Of a DNA stretch of 64,000 nucleotides, positions 51,079 to 59,471 are shown in pieces. The translations under genes and the position numbers were made by a program. The stretch spans positions 1 through 64,000 of the forward strand of contig NZ_JBFMIA010000005.1 of assembly GCF_040801915.1 (NCBI RefSeq), in the 5' to 3' direction. Positions within the stretch are counted from its first letter, which is position 1. Every line of letters begins with the position of its first letter. Source of the DNA: Jeotgalibacillus marinus (lineage in GTDB: Bacteria; Bacillota; Bacilli; Bacillales; Jeotgalibacillaceae). The notes beneath the pieces were generated by a model. That model ran no database searches. It saw only the letters and a list, made by a program, of their open reading frames with translations, and was not told where the DNA came from.

Positions 51079-52683
51079 ATGATTCAAGTAACAGATGTCA
51101 GCTTACGATTTGGTGATCGCAAGCTGTTTGAAGATGTCAATATTAAGTTTAACCCTGGGAATTGTTACGGTTTAATCGGCGCAAATGGAGCAGGTAAATC
51201 AACATTCATCAAAATTCTTTCTGGTGAAATTGAAGCTCAAACTGGGAACGTATCAATGGGCGCAAATGAGCGTCTTGCTATCCTAAAACAAAACCACTTT
51301 GAATATGAAGAACACGAAGTGATGAGTGTTGTGATGATGGGTCACAATCGTTTATTTGAAGTCATGCAAGAGAAAAATGCAATCTACATGAAAGAAGACT
51401 TTTCTGATGAAGACGGCATTAAAGCAGCTGAACTTGAAGGTGAATTTGCTGAAATGAACGGTTGGGAAGCTGAGTCAGAAGCGGCTATCCTTCTTCAAGG
51501 CCTAGGCATTAAGGAATCGATGTTCACGAAAAAAATGGCTGAACTCACTGGCTCTGAAAAGGTAAAAGTACTTTTAGCACAAGCTTTGTTTGGTAAACCA
51601 GACGTTCTTTTACTAGATGAGCCGACAAACGGTCTCGACATCCAAGCAATTCAATGGCTTGAGGACTTCTTGATCAACTTTGAAAATACCGTTATCGTGG
51701 TATCTCATGACCGTCATTTCTTAAATACGGTTTGTACCCATATTGCCGACCTTGATTTCAGCAAAATTCAGATCTACGTAGGAAACTATGATTTCTGGTA
51801 TGAATCAAGTCAACTTGCTCAAAAAATGATGCAGGATCAAAACAAGAAAAAAGAAGAAAAAATCAAAGAGCTTCAAGCCTTTGTTGCGCGCTTTAGTGCA
51901 AATGCATCGAAATCAAAGCAAGCAACTTCTCGTAAAAAATCACTCGAAAAAATTTCTTTGGATGATATTAAACCATCATCGCGCAAATATCCTTTTGTTA
52001 ACTTTGAAAGCGAACGTGAAATTGGTAACGATGTTCTTCAAGTCAAAGATCTTTGCAAAACGGTTGACGGTGTCAAAATACTTGATAACGTAAGCTTTAC
52101 AATGAACAAAGAAGACAAAATTGCACTTGTTGGTACAGATGAAATCGCAAAAACTACATTGATGAAAATCCTTATGGGCGAAACCGAAGCAGATAGCGGC
52201 TCATTTAAATGGGGCGTCACAACGTCTCAAGCTTACTTCCCTCATGACAACAATGAATATTTCAATGGGAATGAAGTGGATCTAGTTGATTGGTTACGTC
52301 AATATTCTCCACAAGATCAAAGTGAGACATTCCTGCGTGGATTCCTTGGTCGTATGTTGTTCTCAGGTGAAGAAGTTCGTAAAAAACCTGCCGTCTTGTC
52401 TGGGGGAGAAAAAGTTCGTTGTATGCTTTCACGCATGATGTTGAAGCAAGCAAATGTTCTTTTACTTGATGAACCAACAAATCACTTAGATCTTGAGTCG
52501 ATCACTGCGTTAAACAATGGCTTAACAAACTCTAAAGGTGCAATGATCTTCACTTCACATGACCACCAGTTTGTTCAAACTATTGCCAACCGCATTATCG
52601 ACATCAATGACGGTAAAATTACCGACAAACAGTTGTCATACGATGAATTCCTAGAGTGGAATAAATCCAAAGTATCATCTTAA
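51079..52683 (+). CDS. ABC-F family ATPase (YkpA/YbiT-like)
   Basis: A soluble, duplicated ABC protein of 534 residues without membrane parts. ABC-F proteins act on the ribosome as translation factors or in antibiotic resistance. Domain 1 has a normal Walker A GANGAGKST (residue about 34) but an altered signature LTGSEKVKV. The linker (KKKEEKIKELQAFVARFSAN) is the P-site tRNA-interaction motif region. Domain 2 has a degenerate Walker A GTDEIAKTT, a normal LSGGEKVRC and LLLDEPTNHLD. Degeneracy in this subgroup may be ancestral. GGAGGG precedes ATG 51079. Confidence 0.88.
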   Translation: MIQVTDVSLRFGDRKLFEDVNIKFNPGNCYGLIGANGAGKSTFIKILSGEIEAQTGNVSMGANERLAILKQNHFEYEEHEVMSVVMMGHNRLFEVMQEKNAIYMKEDFSDEDGIKAAELEGEFAEMNGWEAESEAAILLQGLGIKESMFTKKMAELTGSEKVKVLLAQALFGKPDVLLLDEPTNGLDIQAIQWLEDFLINFENTVIVVSHDRHFLNTVCTHIADLDFSKIQIYVGNYDFWYESSQLAQKMMQDQNKKKEEKIKELQAFVARFSANASKSKQATSRKKSLEKISLDDIKPSSRKYPFVNFESEREIGNDVLQVKDLCKTVDGVKILDNVSFTMNKEDKIALVGTDEIAKTTLMKILMGETEADSGSFKWGVTTSQAYFPHDNNEYFNGNEVDLVDWLRQYSPQDQSETFLRGFLGRMLFSGEEVRKKPAVLSGGEKVRCMLSRMMLKQANVLLLDEPTNHLDLESITALNNGLTNSKGAMIFTSHDHQFVQTIANRIIDINDGKITDKQLSYDEFLEWNKSKVSS

Positions 52684-52689
52684 AAATAA

Positions 52690-52722
52690 GAAGGGCCTTG
52701 CTACTTGCAAGGTCTTTTCCTA
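52690..52722 (+). terminator. Terminator of the ABC-F gene
   Basis: GGCCTTGC pairs with GCAAGGTC around a short loop, followed by TTTT. Confidence 0.7.
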
Positions 52723-53049
52723 TTTTCTACATGTACTTATTATCTTTGTTAGAACAAAACGATTACTTTTTCAGTTAAAGCAGCCACTTGATTGATGACA
52801 GCTAGTCCACATTCATCCTTTTCCTGGGTGACCTTGACGTTAACAAACTCTCATTAATAAAATGATGCTGAACCTTTTACTTTGAATCGATGGAGCTTTT
52901 TTAAAAGAAATATCAGTCAACATACGATTAGATAGTATGTTTTTGTCTCATACTATGACGATCTAGTGAACTAGCTTCTATTTACGCTTGAACTTCTGTT
53001 AAAATGATTATTAATTGTATTTTGTTCTATAAACGCAGGAGGAGAACGT
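52723..53049. other. Intergenic region, nothing recognised
   Basis: No frame, hairpin or repeat stands out apart from the ribosome binding site GCAGGAGGAG at its right end. Confidence 0.4.
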
Positions 53050-53355
53050 ATGATAAAAACACCTATTGGACGGTTACGAATCATGGGATACTTTGAAGGG
53101 TTTTCTCTTATCGTATTACTCGCTGTTGCTATGCCATTAAAATATTTATTTGATCTTCCAGAGGCTGTCACCCTCGTTGGATCGATTCACGGCTTTTTAT
53201 TTGTCACTTATTGTTTGGTGATTGCATATGCGACCTTTGTTACACGCTGGAAATGGTATTGGCCACTCCTGTCTCTTATCGTAGCATTCATCCCATTTGG
53301 AAATCTTGCACTTGATTTTAAATTAAAGAAATTTGAAGAACAACAAGCATCATAA
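53050..53355 (+). CDS. DUF3817 membrane protein
   Basis: A 101-residue membrane protein with three helices: GYFEGFSLIVLLAVAMPLKY near the N-terminus, GSIHGFLFVTYCLVIAYA, and the final WYWPLLSLIVAFIPFGNLAL. The G-x-x-E-G-x-S-x-L-x-L-L and H-G-x-L-F-x-x-Y segments are those of DUF3817, a family of unknown function found in Bacilli and Actinobacteria. AGGAGGAG lies seven bases upstream of ATG 53050. A strong terminator follows. Confidence 0.85.
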   Translation: MIKTPIGRLRIMGYFEGFSLIVLLAVAMPLKYLFDLPEAVTLVGSIHGFLFVTYCLVIAYATFVTRWKWYWPLLSLIVAFIPFGNLALDFKLKKFEEQQAS

Positions 53356-53356
53356 G

Positions 53357-53390
53357 AAGTCCATCGCCGGTATTAGGCGATGGACTTTTT
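53357..53390 (+). terminator. Terminator of the DUF3817 gene
   Basis: AAGTCCATCGCC pairs perfectly with GGCGATGGACTT, followed by TTT. Confidence 0.9.
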
Positions 53391-53444
53391 ATGATCATCC
53401 TCAAAAGCATGAGAAAAGCACCTAAACTTCCAGCGTTTTTGAAA

Positions 53445-53651
53445 TTAAAACCAAAAAGGACCAGGACCTTTGTTCTCTTCTTCAGAGGGTTTTACTTCTT
53501 CAGAGGGCTTTACTTCCTCTTCAACTTGTTTCTGGTTGTTAAAATTCCAAAAAGAATCAAACGGATGAATTCTTTCTTGCGTCTCTTCTACTGCCTCTAC
53601 CTCTACCTCCACCTCTTTCTCTACTACCTTTTTCTTTGGTTGATTGGACAT
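53445..53651 (-). CDS. Small acidic low-complexity protein
   Basis: A 68-residue protein of two parts: a basic start (SNQPKKKVVEKEVEVEVEAV) then a Glu/Pro-rich tail with a tandem EVKPSEE repeat, ending in a GPFWF-type aromatic motif. No family is recognised; it could be a small stress or spore-associated protein. The frame is open much further upstream, but ATG 53651 has AAAGGGGTG at eight bases and gives a compact protein. It is single. Confidence 0.5.
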   Translation of the reverse strand: MSNQPKKKVVEKEVEVEVEAVEETQERIHPFDSFWNFNNQKQVEEEVKPSEEVKPSEEENKGPGPFWF

Positions 53652-53780
53652 GCTCTTCACCCCTTTTGACGTATTGTATTCAATACAAATTGTCGGTGTA
53701 TGGGCGTATAACCAAAAAAGAATTCTGTGTACGCCAAAGGGACTTGACGAAATTTTTCGGGTATTCACTTTACAAATATG

Positions 53781-53816
53781 AAAAAAGCCATTCTCAATTA
53801 TGAGAATGGCTTTTTT
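53781..53816. terminator. Bidirectional terminator of csp
   Basis: AAAAAAGCCATTCTCA and TGAGAATGGCTTTTTT form a perfect 16-pair stem around ATTA, 11 bases past the csp stop. Confidence 0.95.
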
Positions 53817-53826
53817 ATATTATCAA

Positions 53827-54027
53827 TTATAATTTTACAACGTTAGCTGCTTGTGGTCCACGGTTACCTTCAACCACTTCGAACTCAACTTGTTGACCTT
53901 CGTCAAGGGATTTGAATCCATCTCCAGAGATTGCTGAGAAGTGTACGAATACGTCGTTTTCTCCTTCAACTTCGATGAAGCCGAAACCTTTTTCTGCGTT
54001 GAACCATTTTACTGTACCAGTTTTCAT
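53827..54027 (-). CDS. csp: Cold-shock protein (CspA/CspB family)
   Basis: A 66-residue single-stranded nucleic-acid-binding beta-barrel. RNP1 (KGFGFIEV) and RNP2 (VFVHFSAI) are intact, and the end GPQAANVVKL is typical of Bacillus CspB/CspD. It acts as an RNA chaperone. ATG 54027, with GGAGGTTTTTC upstream, is chosen over an in-frame ATG at 54057 that would add ten atypical residues. The 142-base leader contains a large hairpin. Confidence 0.95.
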   Translation of the reverse strand: MKTGTVKWFNAEKGFGFIEVEGENDVFVHFSAISGDGFKSLDEGQQVEFEVVEGNRGPQAANVVKL

Positions 54028-54080
54028 AATGAAAAACCTCCAAAATATTAATGACAATATGCAAATATAACCATAGTAAA

Positions 54081-54134
54081 TTCACATATTACAAAAAGCA
54101 CCGTGCATTCCGATCACTCTTTGTAATATGTGAA
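54081..54134 (-). ncRNA. Large stem-loop in the csp 5' leader (candidate thermosensor)
   Basis: A perfect 15-base inverted repeat (54081-54095 and 54120-54134; arms TTCACATATTACAAA) encloses a 24-base loop. It starts about 35 bases after the predicted start of the csp transcript. Structured csp leaders control stability and translation at low temperature in other bacteria; a role here is inferred. Confidence 0.6.
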
Positions 54135-54175
54135 TCTAAACTTGCAGGTAATTTGCTATTGAATTGTTTAATCAT

Positions 54176-54203
54176 ATTATACATCGTTCAATGGAAATGT
54201 CAA
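54176..54203 (-). promoter_or_regulatory. csp promoter
   Basis: On the minus strand TTGACA (54203-54198), a 16-base spacer and TATAAT (54181-54176), perfect in both boxes. Transcription would begin near 54169 and give a 142-base untranslated leader. Confidence 0.85.
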
Positions 54204-54383
54204 ACGAAACTTGGAAGGTTTTTTGTATTTTTGACTTTCTACCCTCTTCATATAAATTTCAATCACTCGTCATACGAGGCAACCTACATTTAGTTTCATT
54301 TAATGGATAGAAATAATAGCGATTGGTTGCGATTTGATGTATGATAGTACCAATCTATGGATTTTATTAGTGGAGGGATATGG

Positions 54384-55487
54384 TTGAACGAGCTAGCAAA
54401 ATCAAAATGGTTTCGAATTGGATTCGCAATCATTACTATTTTATTGATCATTTATTTAGTAAACTTAGTCGGATTTATTTTTACACCCATCACAATTATT
54501 GTCACAACACTATTTGCACCAATTGCTATTGCAGGTGTTCTTTATTACTTATTACGTCCTGTTCTAACAATTTTTGCAAAATACGTCCCGCGTGCGCTCG
54601 CGATTTTAATTATCTATTTGTTAGGAATTGGATTAATCGTTGGTCTTGTTTTCATCGTTGGTCCTCCCCTATCTGAACAGTTCAATTCTTTGATCAATAA
54701 TATGCCAGGTATTTTCGATGAATTAAGTAGTATGGTAACAAACTTGCAGCAATCTGATTGGTTTAAAAGTGTTCAGCAAAGCCAAGATTTCTCTTATAAA
54801 GATATTGCTGAGCGTTTGACTGATTTTTTACAAGGAGCCGTTGATTCCATCGGTTCAAACGTTGTATCACTTATTAGTCTCTTAACGAATATTGCGATTG
54901 TAATTGTGACGATCCCATTTGTTTTGTTTTATATGTTAAAAGATGGTCATAAGCTTCCAGATGTTTTTTTAAGATTCACCCCTGAAGAATTTCGTCCTGA
55001 AAGTAAAAAAGTATTACAAGATATGGACACTGCACTTAGCTCATATATTCAGGGACAAATTATTGTTAGTTTCTGTGTCGGTGTTCTGTTGTATATTGGG
55101 TACATAATTATTGGTCTTGAATATACGATTGTCCTAGCAATTGTAGCAATGTTAACAAACGTCATCCCGTTTATTGGACCTTTTATCGGCACAATTCCTG
55201 CAATTATCGTAGGATTTATTGATTCTCCTATAACTGCATTACTCGTAATTGCAGTCGTCATTGCCGTCCAACAATTTGAAAGTAACTTCATCTCACCACA
55301 AGTCATGGGTAAAAAGCTTGCCGTTCACCCACTTACGATCATTTTTTTATTACTGGTTGCGGCAAGCTTTGCTGGGGTACTTGGCTTACTTATGGCCGTC
55401 CCAACATACGCTGTCGGCAAAGCCATCGTAGTCAACGCCTACAGATTTATCACCATTCGGAATAGATATAACGATAAAAAAATTTGA
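54384..55487 (+). CDS. AI-2E family transporter (permease)
   Basis: A 367-residue integral membrane protein of the AI-2 exporter/PerM family, now often linked to ion antiport. Hydrophobic helices occur near both ends. The family features FTPITIIVTTLFAPIAIAGV, VLFYMLKDGHKLP, YIQGQIIVSFCVGVLL, LTNVIPFIGPFIGTIPAIIV and ISPQVMGKKLAVHPLTIIFL are all visible. The frame opens at ATG 54357, but TTG 54384 is preceded by TGGAGGG at six bases and is the likely start. The substrate is unknown. Confidence 0.88.
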   Translation: MNELAKSKWFRIGFAIITILLIIYLVNLVGFIFTPITIIVTTLFAPIAIAGVLYYLLRPVLTIFAKYVPRALAILIIYLLGIGLIVGLVFIVGPPLSEQFNSLINNMPGIFDELSSMVTNLQQSDWFKSVQQSQDFSYKDIAERLTDFLQGAVDSIGSNVVSLISLLTNIAIVIVTIPFVLFYMLKDGHKLPDVFLRFTPEEFRPESKKVLQDMDTALSSYIQGQIIVSFCVGVLLYIGYIIIGLEYTIVLAIVAMLTNVIPFIGPFIGTIPAIIVGFIDSPITALLVIAVVIAVQQFESNFISPQVMGKKLAVHPLTIIFLLLVAASFAGVLGLLMAVPTYAVGKAIVVNAYRFITIRNRYNDKKI

Positions 55488-55520
55488 AGAATCTTTTGGT
55501 ATAACAAAAATCACCAAAAG

Positions 55521-55571
55521 AAAAAGACTGAAGACTGGAGCGGGATTATCACTCTACTCTTCAGTCTTTTT
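55521..55571. terminator. Bidirectional terminator with a long loop
   Basis: AAAAAGACTGAAGA (55521-55534) pairs with TCTTCAGTCTTTTT (55558-55571). The right arm covers the end of the DUF1033 gene, so it serves both convergent genes. Confidence 0.85.
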
Positions 55572-55919
55572 CTTTTGCTCATCAATCAACTGTTCAAAGA
55601 ACTTTTTCTCATCATTGGTCATGTGCTCATTCGTAAAAGGTGCTTCATCTTTCATCATTAAAATCCCGTGATAAAGTTGCAAATCTTCATCACATGAATC
55701 GCAAAATAAAAGCTCTCCTTCACACCAAAAAGCAATTTGTGTCCCTCTTTTTACGCGGACATTAGGATATTTAGTAACCATCTCTTCTATTATCACTCGA
55801 TAAAAATCAAAAGCGGCTTCTTTTTCATTAAATGTCCATTCGTTTACAGTGTCATCGCGCCAACCATCTAAAAACCACCATGGTTCCGCATCACTTTTTA
55901 ATTGAATAATTCTCCACAC
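55554..55919 (-). CDS. DUF1033 family protein
   Basis: A soluble 121-residue protein of unknown function. It has the typical start W-R-I-I-Q-L-K-S-D-A-E-P-W-W-F, then GWRDDTVNEWTFNEKEAAFD and two acidic Cys (FCDSCDEDLQLYHG). The frame opens at GTG 55931; GTG 55919 gives the family start and has AAAGGTGG seven bases before it. It is monocistronic. Confidence 0.8.
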   Translation of the reverse strand: MWRIIQLKSDAEPWWFLDGWRDDTVNEWTFNEKEAAFDFYRVIIEEMVTKYPNVRVKRGTQIAFWCEGELLFCDSCDEDLQLYHGILMMKDEAPFTNEHMTNDEKKFFEQLIDEQKKKTEE

Positions 55920-56653
55920 ACCAAGGACCACCTTTCACACCAGTGCTATCCTTATCTACATAAGGTTATTGTATTTCATTGTAATACTATCATATCTAAT
56001 AAAACTCTGTCTCGTTGTGAACTTTACCTCTATCTTACCTATAGTTTACTGTTTAATCTTGTCAACAATTTGTCAACGACTCGCCAGTAAGTTAAAGACA
56101 CCAACAATTTTACCGTGGGGCACAATATGAACTCCAAGATGTTACTCACTCGAATGGGTTTTTTTGTATAGATGCACATTTACTTATCAATATAAAAAAA
56201 CACCTGTACTAAAAATCGTACGGGCGATACTATTTCTGAGATCTCCAGATCATCTCGTTTACTCTCTACATCTCACAAGACCCAAGCAATCTATGAGCGA
56301 GGTAAGCCATACGCTCATCAAAACCAAATGTGAATTCATTTTCGTACTTCTCCACAATTAAACAGTCTCCAAAGTCTTTGATTAAATTTCTAACTCGCTC
56401 ATTAAAGCATGAGTATTACCTTCTGTGTCTTAAAAAAATGTCATTCAAGTTTCTGTTTGTCCCATTTTTGCTACAATATGTGGTTCATTGATAAAGGAAA
56501 CTCCTTTTCTTATTACTGGATTTTTTTGTCTATATTTAGAATGTAAGTAATACCCAACAATTACCTCCTGTCATTTTTTATATTTTTGAACACTACTATG
56601 TCGAAATGTAGTAAACTGGTAAAGTTCCAAATTAGAAACAGGAGGCAACACAT
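55920..56653. other. Intergenic region with a possible minus-strand remnant
   Basis: On the minus strand at about 56280-56410 a frame reads LIKDFGDCLIVEKYENEFTF and GFDERMAYLAHRLLGSCEM then stops; it has no start and is probably a relic. No repeat, RNA gene or other frame is evident in the remaining bases. Confidence 0.35.
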
Positions 56654-57223
56654 ATGAAGAAAGAAAAAGTAAAAAAGCCATTTTATAAGAAATGGTGGGT
56701 TTGGCTACTTGCAGTTATTATTATTGCGACTGTAGCATCTGGCGGTGACGATGAAGACAAAGCTGGTGGTGAGGAGCCTGCTGAAGATGTAGCAGGAGAT
56801 AATAAAGAAGAATCCGGTGACGACACAATTGGAATTGGTACACCTTTAGATGTGAAAGGTGTAGTGTTCACTATAAATGAAGTAACTACCTCATCAAATA
56901 TTGGTGGAGATTTCGGACAAGACGCAAAAGGTGAATTTTTAATTATAGATGTTACTGTAGAGAACGACAAAGATGAAGCGATTACCGTTGATTCGTCATT
57001 CTTCAAATTACAAGTAGACGGAGTAGAATATGATGCAGATGGAACGGCTGCGATCTACGCTAATGAAAATGCTCAATTTTTCCTAGAAAGTGTTAACCCT
57101 GGTTTATCTTTAACAGGAAAAGTACCTTTTGATGCACCAGAAGGACTAGATATTTCTAGTGCACAAATACAAGTTCAAACTGGATTCTTCGGAACAGAAA
57201 CAGGTTTGATTAATTTACAATAG
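56654..57223 (+). CDS. Membrane-anchored DUF4352 protein
   Basis: A 189-residue extracytoplasmic protein. A basic N-terminus and a hydrophobic helix (WWVWLLAVIIIATVASGG, residues about 14-31) anchor it, an acidic Asp/Glu/Gly linker follows, then a beta-sandwich domain (residues about 60-185) with GVVFTINEVTTSS and GEFLIIDVTVENDKDEAITV, as in DUF4352 telokin-like proteins. The function is unknown. CAGGAGGC lies upstream of ATG 56654. Confidence 0.85.
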   Translation: MKKEKVKKPFYKKWWVWLLAVIIIATVASGGDDEDKAGGEEPAEDVAGDNKEESGDDTIGIGTPLDVKGVVFTINEVTTSSNIGGDFGQDAKGEFLIIDVTVENDKDEAITVDSSFFKLQVDGVEYDADGTAAIYANENAQFFLESVNPGLSLTGKVPFDAPEGLDISSAQIQVQTGFFGTETGLINLQ

Positions 57224-57228
57224 TATCA

Positions 57229-57256
57229 ACGCCCCTTTCGAGGGGCTTTTATTTTA
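57229..57256 (+). terminator. Terminator of the DUF4352 gene
   Basis: GCCCCT and AGGGGC pair around TTCG, an extra-stable tetraloop, followed by TTTTATTTTAT. Confidence 0.9.
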
Positions 57257-57425
57257 TCCAAAAGAAGAACATATTCGTCGAAATATAGTAGAATGAAAAC
57301 AAATTATTTTAAATTATTTTACAGCGCTTTTCCTCTCTCTAGGGGTTTTATTCACATAACAAAACCGAACGGATACTCTGAGAAACCCAAAGGCTTTTTC
57401 ATGAATATCCTCTTTAAACAATTTC

Positions 57426-57764
57426 CTATACGACAAAAAAACTGGCCACTCCAACTCCAATTCCAGCCATACCTATACTTGTAATCAATGTGAGAAAAGT
57501 ATAGGCAATTCCTTTTGCGAACTTTCCATCTTCTATCAACTTGAAACCCTCTATTTGAAGCGAAGAAAAAGTCGTGAATGCCCCTAAGAAACCTGTTAAT
57601 AGTAACAACTGAACCTGTTCATGTAAAGACAAACGGATTAAAAATCCACCAATCAAGGATCCTACAATATTTACAAATGCTGTACCCCAAAAAGATGATA
57701 ACCCTTTAGCCAGTAGCCACCTTGTGACTGCACCGGTTGCTCCCCCAACCATCACATAAATCAT
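57426..57764 (-). CDS. crcB2: Fluoride exporter subunit CrcB/Fluc (second gene)
   Basis: A 112-residue four-helix fluoride channel subunit that lets toxic cytoplasmic fluoride out. The conserved GGATGAVTRWLL, FVNIVGSLIGGFLI (pore Asn) and GFLGAFTTFSSLQIEG (Phe-box and TTFS) motifs are all present. It overlaps the preceding crcB by four bases (ATGA). Two tandem small crcB genes in Bacilli encode heterodimers. Confidence 0.92.
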   Translation of the reverse strand: MIYVMVGGATGAVTRWLLAKGLSSFWGTAFVNIVGSLIGGFLIRLSLHEQVQLLLLTGFLGAFTTFSSLQIEGFKLIEDGKFAKGIAYTFLTLITSIGMAGIGVGVASFFVV

Positions 57765-58135
57765 GCCACTCCCTCCTCCTTGCTAAATGAACGAGCAAAA
57801 TAGGCGCCAAGAAACGCACACAGAACGCCCCCAACAACTGTCACAACAAGATAAATTGAAGCGTATAACACGTTCACTCCAAACAAGCCGATCGTTTCAA
57901 CGCTAAAAGCTGACACTGACGTGAAACTGCCTAAGATTCCAGTTCCTAAAAACAACTTCATCCGGCGATACTTATGTATAAATAGAAAAGTAATAAACGA
58001 CAAAACAAATGTTCCTACTAAATTCGCTAGAAGAGTACTAATTGGAAATGGGTGAGTGATTGGAACAAAAATAAATAACCACGCACGTAAGAAAGCACCG
58101 ATCGCTCCCCCAAAACCTACCAATATTAAATTCAT
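57761..58135 (-). CDS. crcB1: Fluoride exporter subunit CrcB/Fluc (first gene)
   Basis: A 124-residue four-helix paralogue: GFGGAIGAFLRAWLF, LLANLVGTFVLSFI (pore Asn) and GILGSFTSVSAFSVETIGL, where TTFS is replaced by TSVS, a divergence often seen in one partner of a heterodimeric pair. GGAGGGAGAAAA lies upstream of ATG 58135. Its stop overlaps crcB2. It follows an ArsR-family gene, after a terminator. Confidence 0.9.
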   Translation of the reverse strand: MNLILVGFGGAIGAFLRAWLFIFVPITHPFPISTLLANLVGTFVLSFITFLFIHKYRRMKLFLGTGILGSFTSVSAFSVETIGLFGVNVLYASIYLVVTVVGGVLCAFLGAYFARSFSKEEGVA

Positions 58136-58177
58136 TTTTCTCCCTCCGCTTGTCTCTTACATTAAATAACCATAAAG

Positions 58178-58206
58178 AAAAATGCAGTGATTGTCCACTG
58201 CATTTC
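58178..58206 (-). terminator. Terminator between arsR and crcB1
   Basis: On the minus strand AAATGCAGTG pairs with CACTGCATTT, followed by TTC. Only about 45 bases separate it from crcB1, so crcB expression may depend on partial read-through or a short promoter. Confidence 0.8.
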
Positions 58207-58209
58207 GTC

Positions 58210-58545
58210 TTACTTATTCTTTAATGATAATTGTACAACGTTGGGTAGGTCCTCTTTTAAAATCATTGGCTCAATCAACCTTTGAACTAAAGAATAGTGT
58301 TGAGATTCACGATCCAACTGATATAAAATCCGTTTTCCTTGTCGCTCTTCTGTAACCAAATTCGCGTCCTTTAATTTTTTAATATGCTGACTTACAAGAG
58401 GTTGACTTATATTGAAGAATTCAACAAATTCTGATACAGTCCACTCGTCCTCAGACAATTTTTTTGCCATGACTAATCGAGTTTTATCTCCAAACAACCG
58501 ATAAATTTCTGCTAACTCATCAATGAAATAGTAGTATTGGCTCAC
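58210..58545 (-). CDS. ArsR/SmtB-family regulator
   Basis: A 111-residue winged-helix repressor. The core reads LFGDKTRLVMAKKLSEDEWTV, FNISQPLVSQHIKKLKDANL (recognition helix) and RQGKRILYQLD (wing). No ELCVCDL-type metal box is seen (the region reads WTVSEFVEFF), so it is probably not a classical arsenic sensor. It stands just upstream of the two crcB genes on the same strand. Whether it controls them is not shown. Confidence 0.85.
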   Translation of the reverse strand: MSQYYYFIDELAEIYRLFGDKTRLVMAKKLSEDEWTVSEFVEFFNISQPLVSQHIKKLKDANLVTEERQGKRILYQLDRESQHYSLVQRLIEPMILKEDLPNVVQLSLKNK

Positions 58546-58824
58546 TTTTTGTCCTTGATCCCCCTTCTAAATTTCCCATATATCATAGTCAATTAGGTCT
58601 ACACTCCTATTATATACAGAAACCAAATAATATACTAGTTTTATGGTATTATCTACTTTACAAGCAGGATATTAAGCATACACGATTTCGTGTCACCTAC
58701 TTGCCATTAATACGCGAATCAGAGACAATATAAACAACATCTGCACATTAATTTTTAAAAAATGAAACTAAACCATTCGTCCACTCGTATTTAAAAGACA
58801 AGCCTACATAAGGAGTAGATGATC

Positions 58825-59469
58825 ATGAGAGATTTCTTATATTTCCTAGCAAGACTAGGAATTGCCATCCCGTTAGCCATCTTAACGTGGATCATTACAT
58901 TATTTATTATAGGCATAAACTTTTTTTTAACACTAGTTTTTGCTTTACTGGCAGGTCTGATCCCGTTTTATACGATTAAATTTTTCCAACGAAGATCTGT
59001 GCTACAATCGTATGGGCTAAGCGCTCAAGAATATAAGTATATTCACAACAATTTAAAAGAAGCGCAAAAGAAAATCTCAAGACTCCAAGGCAAGATGTTT
59101 CAAATTCGCTCTATCTCAGCTATGCGCCAACTAAATGATATGATTAAGCTGTCAAAACGAATTTTTAACATTGTTAAAAAAGACCCTAAGCGTTTCTATT
59201 CATCTGAACGGTTTTTCTTTAACCATTTAGATTCTGCCGTCGAACTAACAGACAAATACACGATGTTGGTGACACAGCCGATAAAAAATAAAGAAGTTCT
59301 TTCTTCACTTGAAGACACAAGGAAAACATTGCTCGACTTGAATTCATCTCTTGAAAAAGAGTTAATGAACGTTTTAACGAATGATATTAACACCTTAAAA
59401 ATTGAACTAGACGTTGCAAAAAAATCGTTGCATCGAGAACAGTTGGAACGTTCTAGAGAGGGGATGTAA
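58825..59469 (+). CDS. xpaC: XpaC-family protein
   Basis: A 214-residue membrane protein annotated in Bacillus as 5-bromo-4-chloroindolyl phosphate hydrolysis protein. Two hydrophobic helices in the first 55 residues (GIAIPLAILTWIITLFIIGI; FFLTLVFALLAGLIPFYTIK) are followed by a cytoplasmic coiled-coil-rich region. The real function is unknown; it is almost always next to telA. AAGGAG lies three bases before ATG 58819 and nine before ATG 58825, which favours 58825. The stop is two bases before telA. Confidence 0.85.
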   Translation: MRDFLYFLARLGIAIPLAILTWIITLFIIGINFFLTLVFALLAGLIPFYTIKFFQRRSVLQSYGLSAQEYKYIHNNLKEAQKKISRLQGKMFQIRSISAMRQLNDMIKLSKRIFNIVKKDPKRFYSSERFFFNHLDSAVELTDKYTMLVTQPIKNKEVLSSLEDTRKTLLDLNSSLEKELMNVLTNDINTLKIELDVAKKSLHREQLERSREGM

Positions 59470-59471
59470 CA

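Noticed and set aside
53391..53669. Plus-strand ORF of 92 residues rich in Phe and Leu
   Set aside because: It mirrors the Glu/Lys-rich low-complexity protein on the minus strand; the minus frame has the ribosome binding site.
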